Assembly: GCF_025273675.1 (NCBI RefSeq)
Contig: NZ_CP045809.1
Coordinates: 3,162,001-3,226,000 of the forward strand
Source of the DNA: Gordonia pseudamarae
GTDB taxonomy: Bacteria > Actinomycetota > Actinomycetes > Mycobacteriales > Mycobacteriaceae
DNA: 64,000 nt
Direction of reading: 5' to 3'
Part shown: positions 26,339 through 33,901 of the stretch, piece by piece
How the letters are laid out: each line of letters starts with the position of its first letter
Position numbering within the stretch: the stretch's first letter is position 1
Made by a program: the position numbers and the translations under genes
Notes under the pieces: generated by a model
Told to the model about the DNA's origin: nothing
The model's database searches: none
What the model saw: the letters and a program-made list of their open reading frames with translations, nothing else

Positions 26339-27435
26339 TGTACTTCCCCGACACGTTGTGAACATCTGAGGTAAGGCGAAGACCTCCGGGCAGGATGTGG
26401 GTTACCACACTCACCATCTAGCCACGGAGGTCTTCGTGACTCACGCTAACGCACCGTTGACGCCCGAGGGGCGTCGCCGTCTTGCTTCCCTGATCATCGA
26501 TGAGGGCTGGTCTTTGCGGCGCGCTGCCGAACGGTTCCAGTGTTCGCCGGCCACGGCCAAGCGGTGGGCCGACCGTTACCGCGCCGGCCAGTGCCTGACC
26601 GACCGCAGTTCCCGCCCCGCCCGCTCACCGGCCCGGCTGCCCCGACGCACCGAACGACGAATCATCTGCCTGCGTTACTCCCGCCGGTGGGGACCGCACC
26701 GGATCTCCTATCACCTGGGTATCGCGCGTTCGACGGTCGGTCGGGTCCTGGAGCGCTACCGGATGCCGCTGCTGTCGAACATCGACCAGGCCACCGGACT
26801 ACCGGTGCGCAGACCGAAACCGAAACGGTACGAGGTCGACCGGCCCGGACGACTCGTGCACGTCGACATCAAGAAGCAAGGCCGAATCCCCGACGGTGGT
26901 GGCTGGCGTGCTCATGGTCGCGGATCGGCCGCGGACCGTACTGCCGGTGTGGCCCGTGGCCGGGCAGCACGCTCGGGAGCACCGCACTCGCGGGGCTACC
27001 GCTACCTGCACCATGCCGTCGACGACCACTCCCGGGTGGCGTATTCGGAGATCCTCGACGACGAACGGAAAGAGACCGCGGCCAGATTCTGGCGGCGCGC
27101 CAACACGTTCTTCGCCGAGCGCGGCGTCGAAGTGACCGCGGTAATGACCGACAACGGTTCCTGCTACCGCTCCAACGCGTTCGCCCAGGCACTGGCCGAG
27201 ACCGGGATCAAGCACAAGAAGACCAAGCCGTATCGGCCGCAGACGAACGGGAAGGTCGAACGTTTCAACCGAACCCTGGCCGCCGAGTGGGCCTACGCCC
27301 GCCCCTACACCAGCGAAGCCGAACGCACCACCGCCTACACCGCGTGGCTGCACCACTACAATCACCACCGACCCCACACCGGAATCGGAGGCCAAGTCCC
27401 CTCAGACCGCGTTCACAACCTCACGGGGAAGTACA
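26339..27435. mobile_element. IS481-type insertion sequence with CCTAGA target duplication
   Basis: 1097 bp bounded by TGTACTTCCCCG on the left and its inverse CGGGGAAGTACA on the right, with a second matching block GTTGTGAAC. CCTAGA is duplicated at 26333-26338 and 27436-27441. One transposase gene fills the element. It disrupts the MuF-like toxin gene. Confidence 0.93.
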
Positions 27436-27440
27436 CCTAG
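26436..27440 (+). CDS. IS481-family transposase
   Basis: A 334-residue integrase-core transposase from GTG 26436 (GGAGG upstream). An N-terminal helix-turn-helix (R-R-A-A-E-R-F-Q-C-S-P-A-T-A-K-R-W) is followed by the DDE core: H-V-D-I-K-K, M-T-D-N-G-S-C-Y and V-E-R-F-N-R-T-L. The stop TAG is supplied by the duplicated target (27438-27440), so it is outside the IS proper. Apparently intact. Confidence 0.92.
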   Translation: MTHANAPLTPEGRRRLASLIIDEGWSLRRAAERFQCSPATAKRWADRYRAGQCLTDRSSRPARSPARLPRRTERRIICLRYSRRWGPHRISYHLGIARSTVGRVLERYRMPLLSNIDQATGLPVRRPKPKRYEVDRPGRLVHVDIKKQGRIPDGGGWRAHGRGSAADRTAGVARGRAARSGAPHSRGYRYLHHAVDDHSRVAYSEILDDERKETAARFWRRANTFFAERGVEVTAVMTDNGSCYRSNAFAQALAETGIKHKKTKPYRPQTNGKVERFNRTLAAEWAYARPYTSEAERTTAYTAWLHHYNHHRPHTGIGGQVPSDRVHNLTGKYT

Positions 27441-27441
27441 A

Positions 27442-28060
27442 GGCCGCGGGGGTTGGCGCCAGCCGCCCGTCGCCCGGGGCGATGCCTCGGAAGTCGAGCG
27501 TGCCGCCACAGCGGCCAGCGCGAGATGAAGACGCCAATCGTCGCAGCGGGCAGACCGCAGGCGGTGGTGGTGGCGGTGATGACGGGACTGGCGGAGGCCG
27601 GACAGGTTTTGGTGATCCGGGTGGCCGCGAGTTCCCCGATTGGGTACCGTTCCGCCGCGACGACATCGCGGAGCTCGGAGAGTGGGATGAGGAGCACTTC
27701 AGAGGCACCGGGCATTCGGGCGGCGGGCACCGTCACGATTCAAGGGTCCCTCGCGCTACCAAGTTTCCAGTTGCCGTTGATTCGCTGGCGGACCTGCAAG
27801 AGGTCCATGACGCGGTGCTGGCGAACTACGCAATGGTCAGATTGGATGAAGTGCACCAGTCATACGTTTTCCGCGGGCTCGTGAATATTGGCAGCAATCG
27901 AGTGATTGCCGACGTAGCAGTTGACCGCTGGGGCACCCCGCGCACTGTCCACCCGGTAAACGGGGATGAAGTTCGTCGCAACGACGCTGACGGACGAGAT
28001 GGAGGGCTGGTGCCGCTCGACCTGCGCTTCCTGAACGCGTGGGAACCGGACGAGGGGTAG
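27442..28060 (+). pseudogene. MuF-like protein, 3' part: linker plus EndoU-type nuclease toxin domain
   Basis: Continuation of the gene at 25782 after the IS. A Gly-rich linker (about 40 residues) leads into an approximately 110-residue C-terminal domain. H-F-R-G, then S-G-G-G-H, then A-T-K-F-P-V and a final D-R-W-G-T-P-R-T-V-H-P follow the order of bacterial EndoU ribonuclease toxins (H ... GGGH ... K/S-F-P ... H-P). Polymorphic MuF toxins of temperate phages carry such tips (family knowledge). No start codon of its own is evident, so it is probably silent while the IS is present. Domain identity is from motif reading only. Confidence 0.65.
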
Positions 28061-28061
28061 G

Positions 28062-28325
28062 ATGACTCGTATGGACTGTTTCGAAGCCACACGCGTTCTG
28101 TATGCCGCAGTCGGCGTCGATGAAGTCCCCGACTATCGCGACAGTCTTCTGGAATTTCTCGCTGCGGTGAACACCGCAGTTCAGAATGAAGTGACCCTTA
28201 GCGATAGCGCCGTCGACAGTATTGAGGACCTGGCCCGGCGGATGCTCCGACCCGGTGCACGATCAACGCAGGAGACCCTGGCGGCGATTCGCACCTTGCG
28301 CGACCGTCACGCGGTCGCATCATAG
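28062..28325 (+). CDS. Small protein, candidate immunity partner of the EndoU-type toxin
   Basis: An 87-residue acidic, helical protein starting at ATG 28062, one base after the toxin stop, with GAGGGG upstream. No known domain is evident. The immediate 3' position, small size and acidity are what immunity genes of polymorphic toxins show; this is inference from context. GC content is lower than the flanking core genome. A hairpin with a T-run follows it, closing the unit. Confidence 0.55.
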   Translation: MTRMDCFEATRVLYAAVGVDEVPDYRDSLLEFLAAVNTAVQNEVTLSDSAVDSIEDLARRMLRPGARSTQETLAAIRTLRDRHAVAS

Positions 28326-28339
28326 GAACCACACAAGGC

Positions 28340-28380
28340 GCACCGAGAACCTCGTAACCCATTGGGTGCGGGGTTCTTTT
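28340..28380 (+). terminator. Rho-independent terminator after the candidate immunity gene
   Basis: GAACC ... ACCC-ATT-GGGT ... GGGTTC folds into a hairpin followed directly by TTTT. It is one of few T-run terminators in the window. Confidence 0.7.
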
Positions 28381-28480
28381 ATATCTACAGGTCTTCCCCT
28401 CCCTCGGTCCGGGGTGAGGGGTTTCGCCCGTCATCGGGCATCTCGTTTGTTCATTCCCCTCGACATGAGGGGTTGTTGTC

Positions 28481-29145
28481 ATGCCCCAAGAATTGCCACT
28501 GCACCCGATCACCGGTGTTCGGGCGATTGGTTTCTCCAAGCGTGGTCCTATCTGGCCCGTCATCGGCGCCAGCGGTGACCACGACGGTGGCGCACCGCCG
28601 GCCGCCGGCGACCAGGGCGGCGAGCAGCCGCCGGTGGATCGTGGGTTTCCGGAGAACACGCCGATCGCGGAGATGACGGTCGAGCAGCAGCTCGCCTACT
28701 TCAAGCATCACGATCGGCGTAAGGCCGAGCAGCTCAAGAAGTTCGGCGGGATCACCCCGGAGGCGGCGAAAGCGGCAGCCGATCGGGTGGCAGAGCTCGA
28801 ACGTGAGCAGCTCTCGGCCGCGGACAAGGCGATCGCCGACGCGCGTGAGCTGGCCACCGCCGAGGCGACTGCTGCGACGGAGACGAAGATACGCGGAGAG
28901 ATGGCCGGGCAACTGCTCGAGGCCACGGTCGCCGGTTCGGGGTTGTCGCCGGAGCAGCAGAAGGCGGTGCTGGCGATGACCGATGCGTCGAAGTTCCTCG
29001 GTTCGGACGGCACGTTCGACACTGCGGGCCTGCGGGCGCATCTGGCGACCTTCGTGGGCGCGCAGCCCGGGCCCTCCCGGCAGTGGGGTCAGAGCAACAA
29101 CAACCAGCCGCCGCCCTCAGACGGCGCGGCGCTGGGTTCCCTGTC
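28481..29145 (+). pseudogene. Phage head scaffold-like protein, C-terminus replaced by IS3
   Basis: About 220 residues from ATG 28481: a Gly/Pro/Asp-rich start, then a long charged helix (residues about 75-130 rich in Ala, Glu, Lys, Arg) and a folded tail with L-S-P-E-Q-Q-K-A-V-L. This is the layout of actinophage scaffold proteins, and the position between MuF and head decoration genes agrees. The frame runs into the IS3 left end at 29146 and stops at 29161, so the natural C-terminus is lost. Confidence 0.7.
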
Positions 29146-29254
29146 TGTCAGGGTGAGTTGAGACCAACGCTTGGTAGCAAGTCTTCGTTTTGGCAGGGCG
29201 AGATCAGGATGAGTATCGATATCTGTTTCCACTATCACCGGCCCGGATAATGGG

Positions 29255-29470
29255 GTGATGAGCAGTAGTAGTGAACAGTCCCCGGGCGGGGACGGCGGGC
29301 CGCGGCGGCGCCGCAGCTTCACCGCCGAGGACAAGCTGCGCTACCTCGCGGCCTATGAGAAGGCGTGTGAGACCGGCGAGGGCGGCGCCTACCTACGGCG
29401 TGAGGGCCTGTATTCGTCGTTGATGAGTGAGTGGCGGCGGCTGCGTGATGCCGGGGTCCTCAGGCGCTGA
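29255..29470 (+). CDS. IS3 OrfA, helix-turn-helix part
   Basis: A 71-residue basic protein; F-T-A-E-D-K-L-R-Y-L-A-A-Y and S-L-M-S-E-W-R-R-L-R belong to the N-terminal helix-turn-helix of IS3 OrfA. Its TGA overlaps the ATG of the next frame (TGATG), so the leucine-zipper half is encoded separately. This may be the native design of this IS group or a frame split. Confidence 0.75.
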   Translation: MMSSSSEQSPGGDGGPRRRRSFTAEDKLRYLAAYEKACETGEGGAYLRREGLYSSLMSEWRRLRDAGVLRR

Positions 29471-29676
29471 TGATGTTTGCGGTGTCGCGGGCGCCTCGCC
29501 GGTCGGGGTTGACTGCCGAGCAGGCCGAGATCGCACGGTTGAAAAAGGAACTGGCCCACTCTAACGCCAAGTTGGAGACCACCCAGACAGCCCTCGATAT
29601 CATGGGAAGAGCGCACGCGCTCTTGGAGCAGATCTCCAAGAGCGCGGATTCCGAACCCAAACGCGGCAAGCGGTGA
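29470..29676 (+). CDS. IS3 OrfA, leucine-zipper part
   Basis: A 68-residue protein with a heptad helix (I-A-R-L-K-K-E-L-A-H-S-N-A-K-L-E). It overlaps orfB by four bases at its stop. In IS3 elements this coiled coil mediates OrfA/OrfAB oligomers. The direct repeat shared with copy 2 begins inside it at 29561. Confidence 0.7.
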   Translation: MMFAVSRAPRRSGLTAEQAEIARLKKELAHSNAKLETTQTALDIMGRAHALLEQISKSADSEPKRGKR

Positions 29677-30722
29677 TGACCGCGTTCGCCGACCTGATCG
29701 CCGCCGGCACCACCGGGCGTACCGCTGCCCGGTTGACGGGCCTGTCGCGAGTCACCATGTCCCGCCGCGCCTCCACACCCGTCGCCAGCGATGAGCTCTG
29801 TGATGCTGTGGCACAACGGGTTCGCGACCGTGTGGAGCCGGTGAACAGACTCGATGAGGTCGAACGTGCGGCGGTGGTGGCGGTGCCCAACAGTGACCGT
29901 TTCGTCGACGCGACACCCACCCAGGTGTATGCCACCCTGCTCGGCGAGGGCCGCTACCTGTGTTCGATCTCCACGATGTATCGCATCTTGGGTGAGAACA
30001 AGCAGGTCAAAGAACGCCGCCGGTTGGCCACGCATCGGTCGACGGCGATCCCGGAACTGGTGGCGACCGCGCCGCAGCAGGTCTACACCTGGGACATCAC
30101 CAAACTGGCCGGCCCGGCACACGGGGTGTACTACGACGCGTACGTGATGATCGACATCTACTCCCACTACATCGTCGGAGTGCACGTCCACGCCCATGAA
30201 TCCGGTCCGCTGGCGAAGGAAATGATGCAAGAGGTGTTTGCCATCCAAGGCATCCCGCAGGTGGTGCACGCCGATCGCGGGACCTCGATGACCTCGAAGA
30301 CGGTGCCCGAGTTGCTCGCCGACCTGCACGTCACCAAATCGCATTCCCGACCGCACGTGTCCAATGACAACCCGTACAGCGAAGCCTGGTTCAAGACAAT
30401 GAAATACGCGCCGGTATTCCCGACCCGATTCGGGTCGCTCCAACACGCGCGAAAGTTCATGGCCGAGTTCGTGGAGTGGTACAACCACGCCCACCACCAC
30501 AGCGGTATCGGTCTGCACACGCCCGCCGACGTGCACTACGGCCATGCACCGACCGTTGCCGCGCTACGCTCGGACACTCTCGCCCAGGCCCGCCAAACCA
30601 CGCCCGCACGATTCAGCGGTGCAAACGACCCCGCCCCGAAGATCCTCGAGATGCCCGAAGCAGCATGGATCAACCAACCCGAACAGGAGGACCGAGAACC
30701 GACAAATCCGGCAGCCGCTTAA
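29673..30722 (+). CDS. IS3-family transposase OrfB, copy 1
   Basis: A 349-residue integrase-core transposase with DDE acids in Y-T-W-D-I-T-K-L, H-A-D-R-G-T-S-M and S-E-A-W-F-K-T-M-K-Y. GTG 29673 or ATG 29676 starts it. Its protein is identical to that of copy 2 (37346-38395). Confidence 0.92.
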   Translation: MMTAFADLIAAGTTGRTAARLTGLSRVTMSRRASTPVASDELCDAVAQRVRDRVEPVNRLDEVERAAVVAVPNSDRFVDATPTQVYATLLGEGRYLCSISTMYRILGENKQVKERRRLATHRSTAIPELVATAPQQVYTWDITKLAGPAHGVYYDAYVMIDIYSHYIVGVHVHAHESGPLAKEMMQEVFAIQGIPQVVHADRGTSMTSKTVPELLADLHVTKSHSRPHVSNDNPYSEAWFKTMKYAPVFPTRFGSLQHARKFMAEFVEWYNHAHHHSGIGLHTPADVHYGHAPTVAALRSDTLAQARQTTPARFSGANDPAPKILEMPEAAWINQPEQEDREPTNPAAA

Positions 30723-30750
30723 CACCCGCTGGTCTCAAACCCCTTGACAA

Positions 30751-31045
30751 GTTCCGACTCCGGCAACGCACTACCCGAACGGGTACATCCGGTCCGGGAC
30801 CGTGGTCGGGATCGTCGAGGCGACCGGTAAGGCCGGCCCCTACGATCCGGGCGCATCCAACGGCACCGAGGACGCGGCCGGGATTCTGTTCGCCGATTGC
30901 CGGGTGATCCGGTCAAACGGCACCACCGCCACCCATGTCGGTTCCGGGGTGCTGGTGCACGGGTTCGTCGACGCGGCCAAGCTGCCGTTCCCGATCGACG
31001 CGGCCGGCGCCGCCGACCTGGTCCAGATCCGGTTCGAGAACCTCG
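30751..31045 (+). pseudogene. Phage head decoration protein fragment, copy 1
   Basis: Reading from the IS end, Y-P-N-G-Y-I-R-S-G-T-V-V-G and G-P-Y-D-P-G-A, then H-G-F-V-D-A-A-K-L-P-F and I-R-F-E-N-L, resemble lambda gpD-type head decoration proteins of actinophages. The 5' end is lost to IS3 and the 3' end is cut at E-N-L, where unrelated sequence leading to attachment site B begins. Confidence 0.75.
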
Positions 31046-31144
31046 CCAGGGTACTGCGGCGTTCACCGTTCCCATTATTCTCATCAGCGCAGGTCACAGA
31101 AGTTCTAAACAGGTACGGCTGTTCGCAGGTGTGCAGTTTTTGCG

Positions 31145-31221
31145 GTGATTCTCATTCATTTTCAGTGGGTAAACCGTGGGTTTTCGGTGGGTTTTTCAGC
31201 CCGCGTCCACCACCGGCGAGA
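31145..31221. repeat. Putative attachment site B
   Basis: Second copy of the 17-bp core (31162-31178), with flanks like site A. It lies directly at the 3' end of the integrase gene (stop at 31196-31198), the usual place of a phage attachment site. Confidence 0.65.
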
Positions 31222-32374
31222 ACTCGCTGAGGGCCGCGCGGGCGTCCGGTCCGAGCCTGGCGCGTTCCAGGTAGTGCCGGCGCGTGACGGCCGACCCGGA
31301 GTGCCCGAGCTCGCGGCCGCAGTGTCGATGTCTTCCGCGCGGGCGAGCGCGGTTGCCACCGTCTTGCGGAACGCCTTTGGGCTCACCCAGTCGAACGTGG
31401 TGTCCGTGGGGTCGCCGGGCCGGTCCTTGCGCGCTTCGCGCAGCTGCCTGCGCACGTTGGCCGGGGTGCGCGGCCCGCCGACGCGTGAGGGGAACACCAG
31501 CTCGTCGGCGTCGGTCGGCAGCCCGCGCCCGATCTGCCGGCGCAGCGCCGTCGCGGCGAACCCCGGCAACACCAAACGGCGGTAGCTGTAGTCGGTTTTC
31601 GGCGCCGGCTGGCGCTTCCCTTCGACGATAGTGCCGGTGATCTCGACGGTCGGTGGGTCGCCCCCGAGCGCGCAGTCCGGGATACGCAGCGCGAGGATCT
31701 CTCCGATGCGCGCGCCGGTTCCCAGCAACAGGTCGACGATCTCGGGTAGATCCATTCCGCGTGCGGGTCCGGCGCGGTTGGATCCGGCCCACGAGGTGAC
31801 ATTGCGGCGCAGATGCGCGACCTCGTCGACGGTCAGCGCCCGCGCCGCCGCGGGCGCGACGGTCCGCGGTGTGGTTTCGCGGACTGGATTATGGTCGACG
31901 GCGTCGTGGCGTGCGGCCATACTGAGCATGCCGGTGAGCACGACACGCGCGGTCTTGCCCTGCGAGGTGGATGCGATGGCGCGGATGACCGCGTCGAGCA
32001 GGCCGGTGGTGGCTTCCCCGACGCGCACGTCGGCGAGGGCTGGAAGGACGTGCCGGTCGATGGACTGCCGGTACATGGTGATCGTTTGCGGTCTCAGTGT
32101 TTCCTTCGGCCTCGCGTGCCGCGATCCATGCGTCGGCGAGGTCGACGATGGTGGTGTCCCGAGTGATACCGCGTCTCGACGCGGGCGTGGCGCGGTCGGT
32201 GAGCGCGGCCAGGAGTTTACGTTCGGCGCGGGCGCCGCTGGTGTCGAAGCGCTCGACTACGCGAGTGCGGCCGTCGTAGTCGCGGTAGCTCGCGCGGGCC
32301 CGCCACCGCCGGGGTCCGACCTCGGTGCGGGTGATCTTGCCCCAGGTGCCCAGGGGCAGCGGCGGCCGGGCCAC
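31196..32374 (-). pseudogene. Tyrosine integrase, broken by two frameshifts
   Basis: Three consecutive frames together encode one phage integrase. The N-terminal part from GTG 32374 (W-G-K-I-T-R-T ... W-R-A-R-A-S-Y-R-D-Y-D-G) shifts near 32100. The core-binding and catalytic part (M-Y-R-Q-S-I-D-R-H-V-L-P; G-T-G-A-R-I-G-E; K-A-F-R-K-T) follows. A second shift near 31315 restores E-L-G-H-S-G-S-A-V-T-R-R-H-Y-L-E with the catalytic Tyr, ending P-V-V-D-A-G. Each shift is a single base. As written the integrase is inactive, so the element is immobile unless these are sequencing errors. Confidence 0.85.
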
Positions 32375-32376
32375 GG

Positions 32377-32523
32377 TCAGTGGTGACGCGAGTAGCGGCG
32401 TGCGATACCGAGTCGCCGGCGAACAGCGAACGGGTCACGTCCGGCGCGGCCGACACCACGGCGCTTGTGTGGTTTGCACATGGCGCAACCGCGCCAGGAT
32501 CGTGATGGATGGTGCTGTGACAT
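32377..32523 (-). CDS. Small Cys/KPHK protein upstream of the integrase
   Basis: A 48-residue basic protein from ATG 32523 with an AGGAGA ribosome-binding site five bases upstream. Key features are W-R-G-C-A-M-C-K-P-H-K and R-G-V-G-R-A-G-R-D-P. It ends two bases before the integrase GTG, so the two form an operon. A C-x-x-C beside H suggests metal binding. The position is that of an excisionase or integration regulator, but I cannot assign a function. Confidence 0.6.
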   Translation of the reverse strand: MSQHHPSRSWRGCAMCKPHKRRGVGRAGRDPFAVRRRLGIARRYSRHH

Positions 32524-32619
32524 GGGAATCTCTCCTGGTGGATGGTTCTACTGGGTCAACGAGCGAGGCCGCTTCCTACTCGGGCAATCGATCAGATGCT
32601 CGAACATGCACGGGCGTGA

Positions 32620-32717
32620 TTCAAGCAAGTGTTACATATCTTGAACGTGACGGGCTACCGTTCAAGCTACGTTGCACCCCGCGCGAGTGATTCAAGCAAA
32701 TTGAGTTAATCTTGAAT
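32620..32717. promoter_or_regulatory. Operator array in front of the Fic gene
   Basis: Alternating half-sites TTCAAG (32620, 32661, 32691) and CTTGAA (32640, 32711) form three inverted repeats: TTCAAG-N14-CTTGAA, CTTGAACG-N11-CGTTCAAG and ATTCAAG-N14-CTTGAAT. Starts lie about 20, 20, 30 and 20 bases apart, so they sit on one helix face. The last half-site touches the Fic ATG (32719). This strongly suggests cooperative repression, possibly autoregulation by the Fic protein's own C-terminal winged helix. Confidence 0.7.
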
Positions 32718-32718
32718 T

Positions 32719-33888
32719 ATGGACGTGAAGGCGATCGGAGAGTCTCCCATTGGCGAGCTGGTGCCCATCTCGGGGATAGATCCACGAACGATGCAGGAGT
32801 GGAAGTACTGGGCCTACTTACCTAACGATCTCCCCGAGATGCCCTCCTTGACGCCACGTGCCATCTCCAAGGCGGCCGCCGCCGGTGCGGCTGTCGCTCG
32901 ACTGGATGAAGCTGTGGCTCAGTTACTACGACCCGAGATCCTGGTTCGTCCGATCATCCGCAAGGAGGCTGCCAGCACCTCTGCCCTTGAAGGTACCTAC
33001 GCGTCGTTCGACGATGTGCTAGAAGCGGACTTCCTAGAGGATCGTCAGATGTCTTCCGAGCAACGTGAGATTCGGAACTACGTCGCAGCCACAGAAGCCG
33101 CCTGCGCTCAGATCACTGACCGTCGTATCAGTCGCGCGTACCTGGGCGCACTTCAGCACATGATTGTTCGCGGAACGCGCGGTGAAACTGCTGACTCTGG
33201 CGATATTCGCCCACACCAGGTCGCTATCGGTGCCGACAACCGGCCAATCGAACAGGCCAGATTCGTTCCATGCCCGCCCGGTGATCAGTTGGTGGCAGGC
33301 GTGAGCGCGTGGGAAGACTGGGTCGCCGCAGAAACTGATCTATTGGTCGTCGCAAAAGTAGCAATAGCTCACTACCAGTTTGAGACATTACACCCGTTCG
33401 GTGACGGAAATGGGCGCCTGGGTCGGTTGGTGTCGATGCTTCAGCTCATGAAAGCGGGCGAGCTGCGCTGGCCCGTTCTCAACATTGCGCCATGGTTTGA
33501 AAGCCGACGCGATCAATACCAAGGGGGGTTGATGGATGTGACCCTTACCGGCGACTTCAGTCCATGGGTTGAGCTATTTGCGCACGCGGTAGCTGTACAA
33601 GCCCGCGAGGGTTTGCATAAGATACAGCATCTGATGGCGATTCGTGATCGTATGATTTCCGAGCTGCGCGCCGCCGGGATGCGTGGTTCAGCGATTGAGA
33701 TTGCTGAGATCCTGATCGGATACCCGGTAATAGATGTACGAACCGCAAGCATTCTAATAGGCAAGACGTTCGAAGCGGCCAATCAAGCGATAGCAAAGCT
33801 AGTAAGCCACGGGGTCTTGGTGGAGATAACCGGCAGGAGCCAGAACCGATTGTTTGGGGCCCATGAAATTGCCCGTGCGATCAACTGA
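32719..33888 (+). CDS. Fic-domain AMP-transferase-type protein with inhibitory motif and C-terminal winged helix
   Basis: A 389-residue Fic protein. The active loop H-P-F-G-D-G-N-G-R-L-G-R is near residue 225 and is intact. An N-terminal inhibitory motif T-S-A-L-E-G (S/T-x-x-x-E-G) is near residue 86, making it class II: self-inhibited and probably self-regulated. The last 70 residues look like a winged helix-turn-helix (V-R-T-A-S-I-L-I-G-K-T-F-E-A-A-N-Q-A-I). No separate antitoxin gene is visible. GC content is clearly lower than the core genome, indicating recent transfer. No good ribosome-binding site precedes ATG 32719, so the message may be leaderless. Targets unknown. Confidence 0.9.
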   Translation: MDVKAIGESPIGELVPISGIDPRTMQEWKYWAYLPNDLPEMPSLTPRAISKAAAAGAAVARLDEAVAQLLRPEILVRPIIRKEAASTSALEGTYASFDDVLEADFLEDRQMSSEQREIRNYVAATEAACAQITDRRISRAYLGALQHMIVRGTRGETADSGDIRPHQVAIGADNRPIEQARFVPCPPGDQLVAGVSAWEDWVAAETDLLVVAKVAIAHYQFETLHPFGDGNGRLGRLVSMLQLMKAGELRWPVLNIAPWFESRRDQYQGGLMDVTLTGDFSPWVELFAHAVAVQAREGLHKIQHLMAIRDRMISELRAAGMRGSAIEIAEILIGYPVIDVRTASILIGKTFEAANQAIAKLVSHGVLVEITGRSQNRLFGAHEIARAIN

Positions 33889-33901
33889 AGTAGTGCTCCA
33901 T

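Larger units (their letters stand above)
29146..30749. mobile_element. IS3-family insertion sequence, copy 1 (complete)
   Basis: Ends TGTCAGGGTGAGTTGAGACC (left) and TGTCAAGGGGTTTGAGACC (right, reverse complement) are imperfect inverted repeats. Three overlapping frames encode orfA-like and orfB transposase proteins. No target duplication is visible: the left flank is scaffold gene and the right flank is head decoration gene, so an adjacent deletion has probably occurred. Confidence 0.85.
29561..31045 (+). repeat. 1485-bp direct repeat, copy 1
   Basis: Spans the last two thirds of the IS3 element and the head decoration fragment. It matches 37234-38718 at a constant offset of 7673 bases. The two boundaries fall inside the leucine-zipper frame and at the G-A-A-C-C-T-C-G of the decoration gene. 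Confidence 0.9.

Noticed and set aside
31196..32374. Programmed frameshifting as the explanation for the split integrase
   Set aside because: Two shifts, no slippery heptamer or conserved signal seen at either, and neighbouring phage genes are also decayed; ordinary mutation is simpler.
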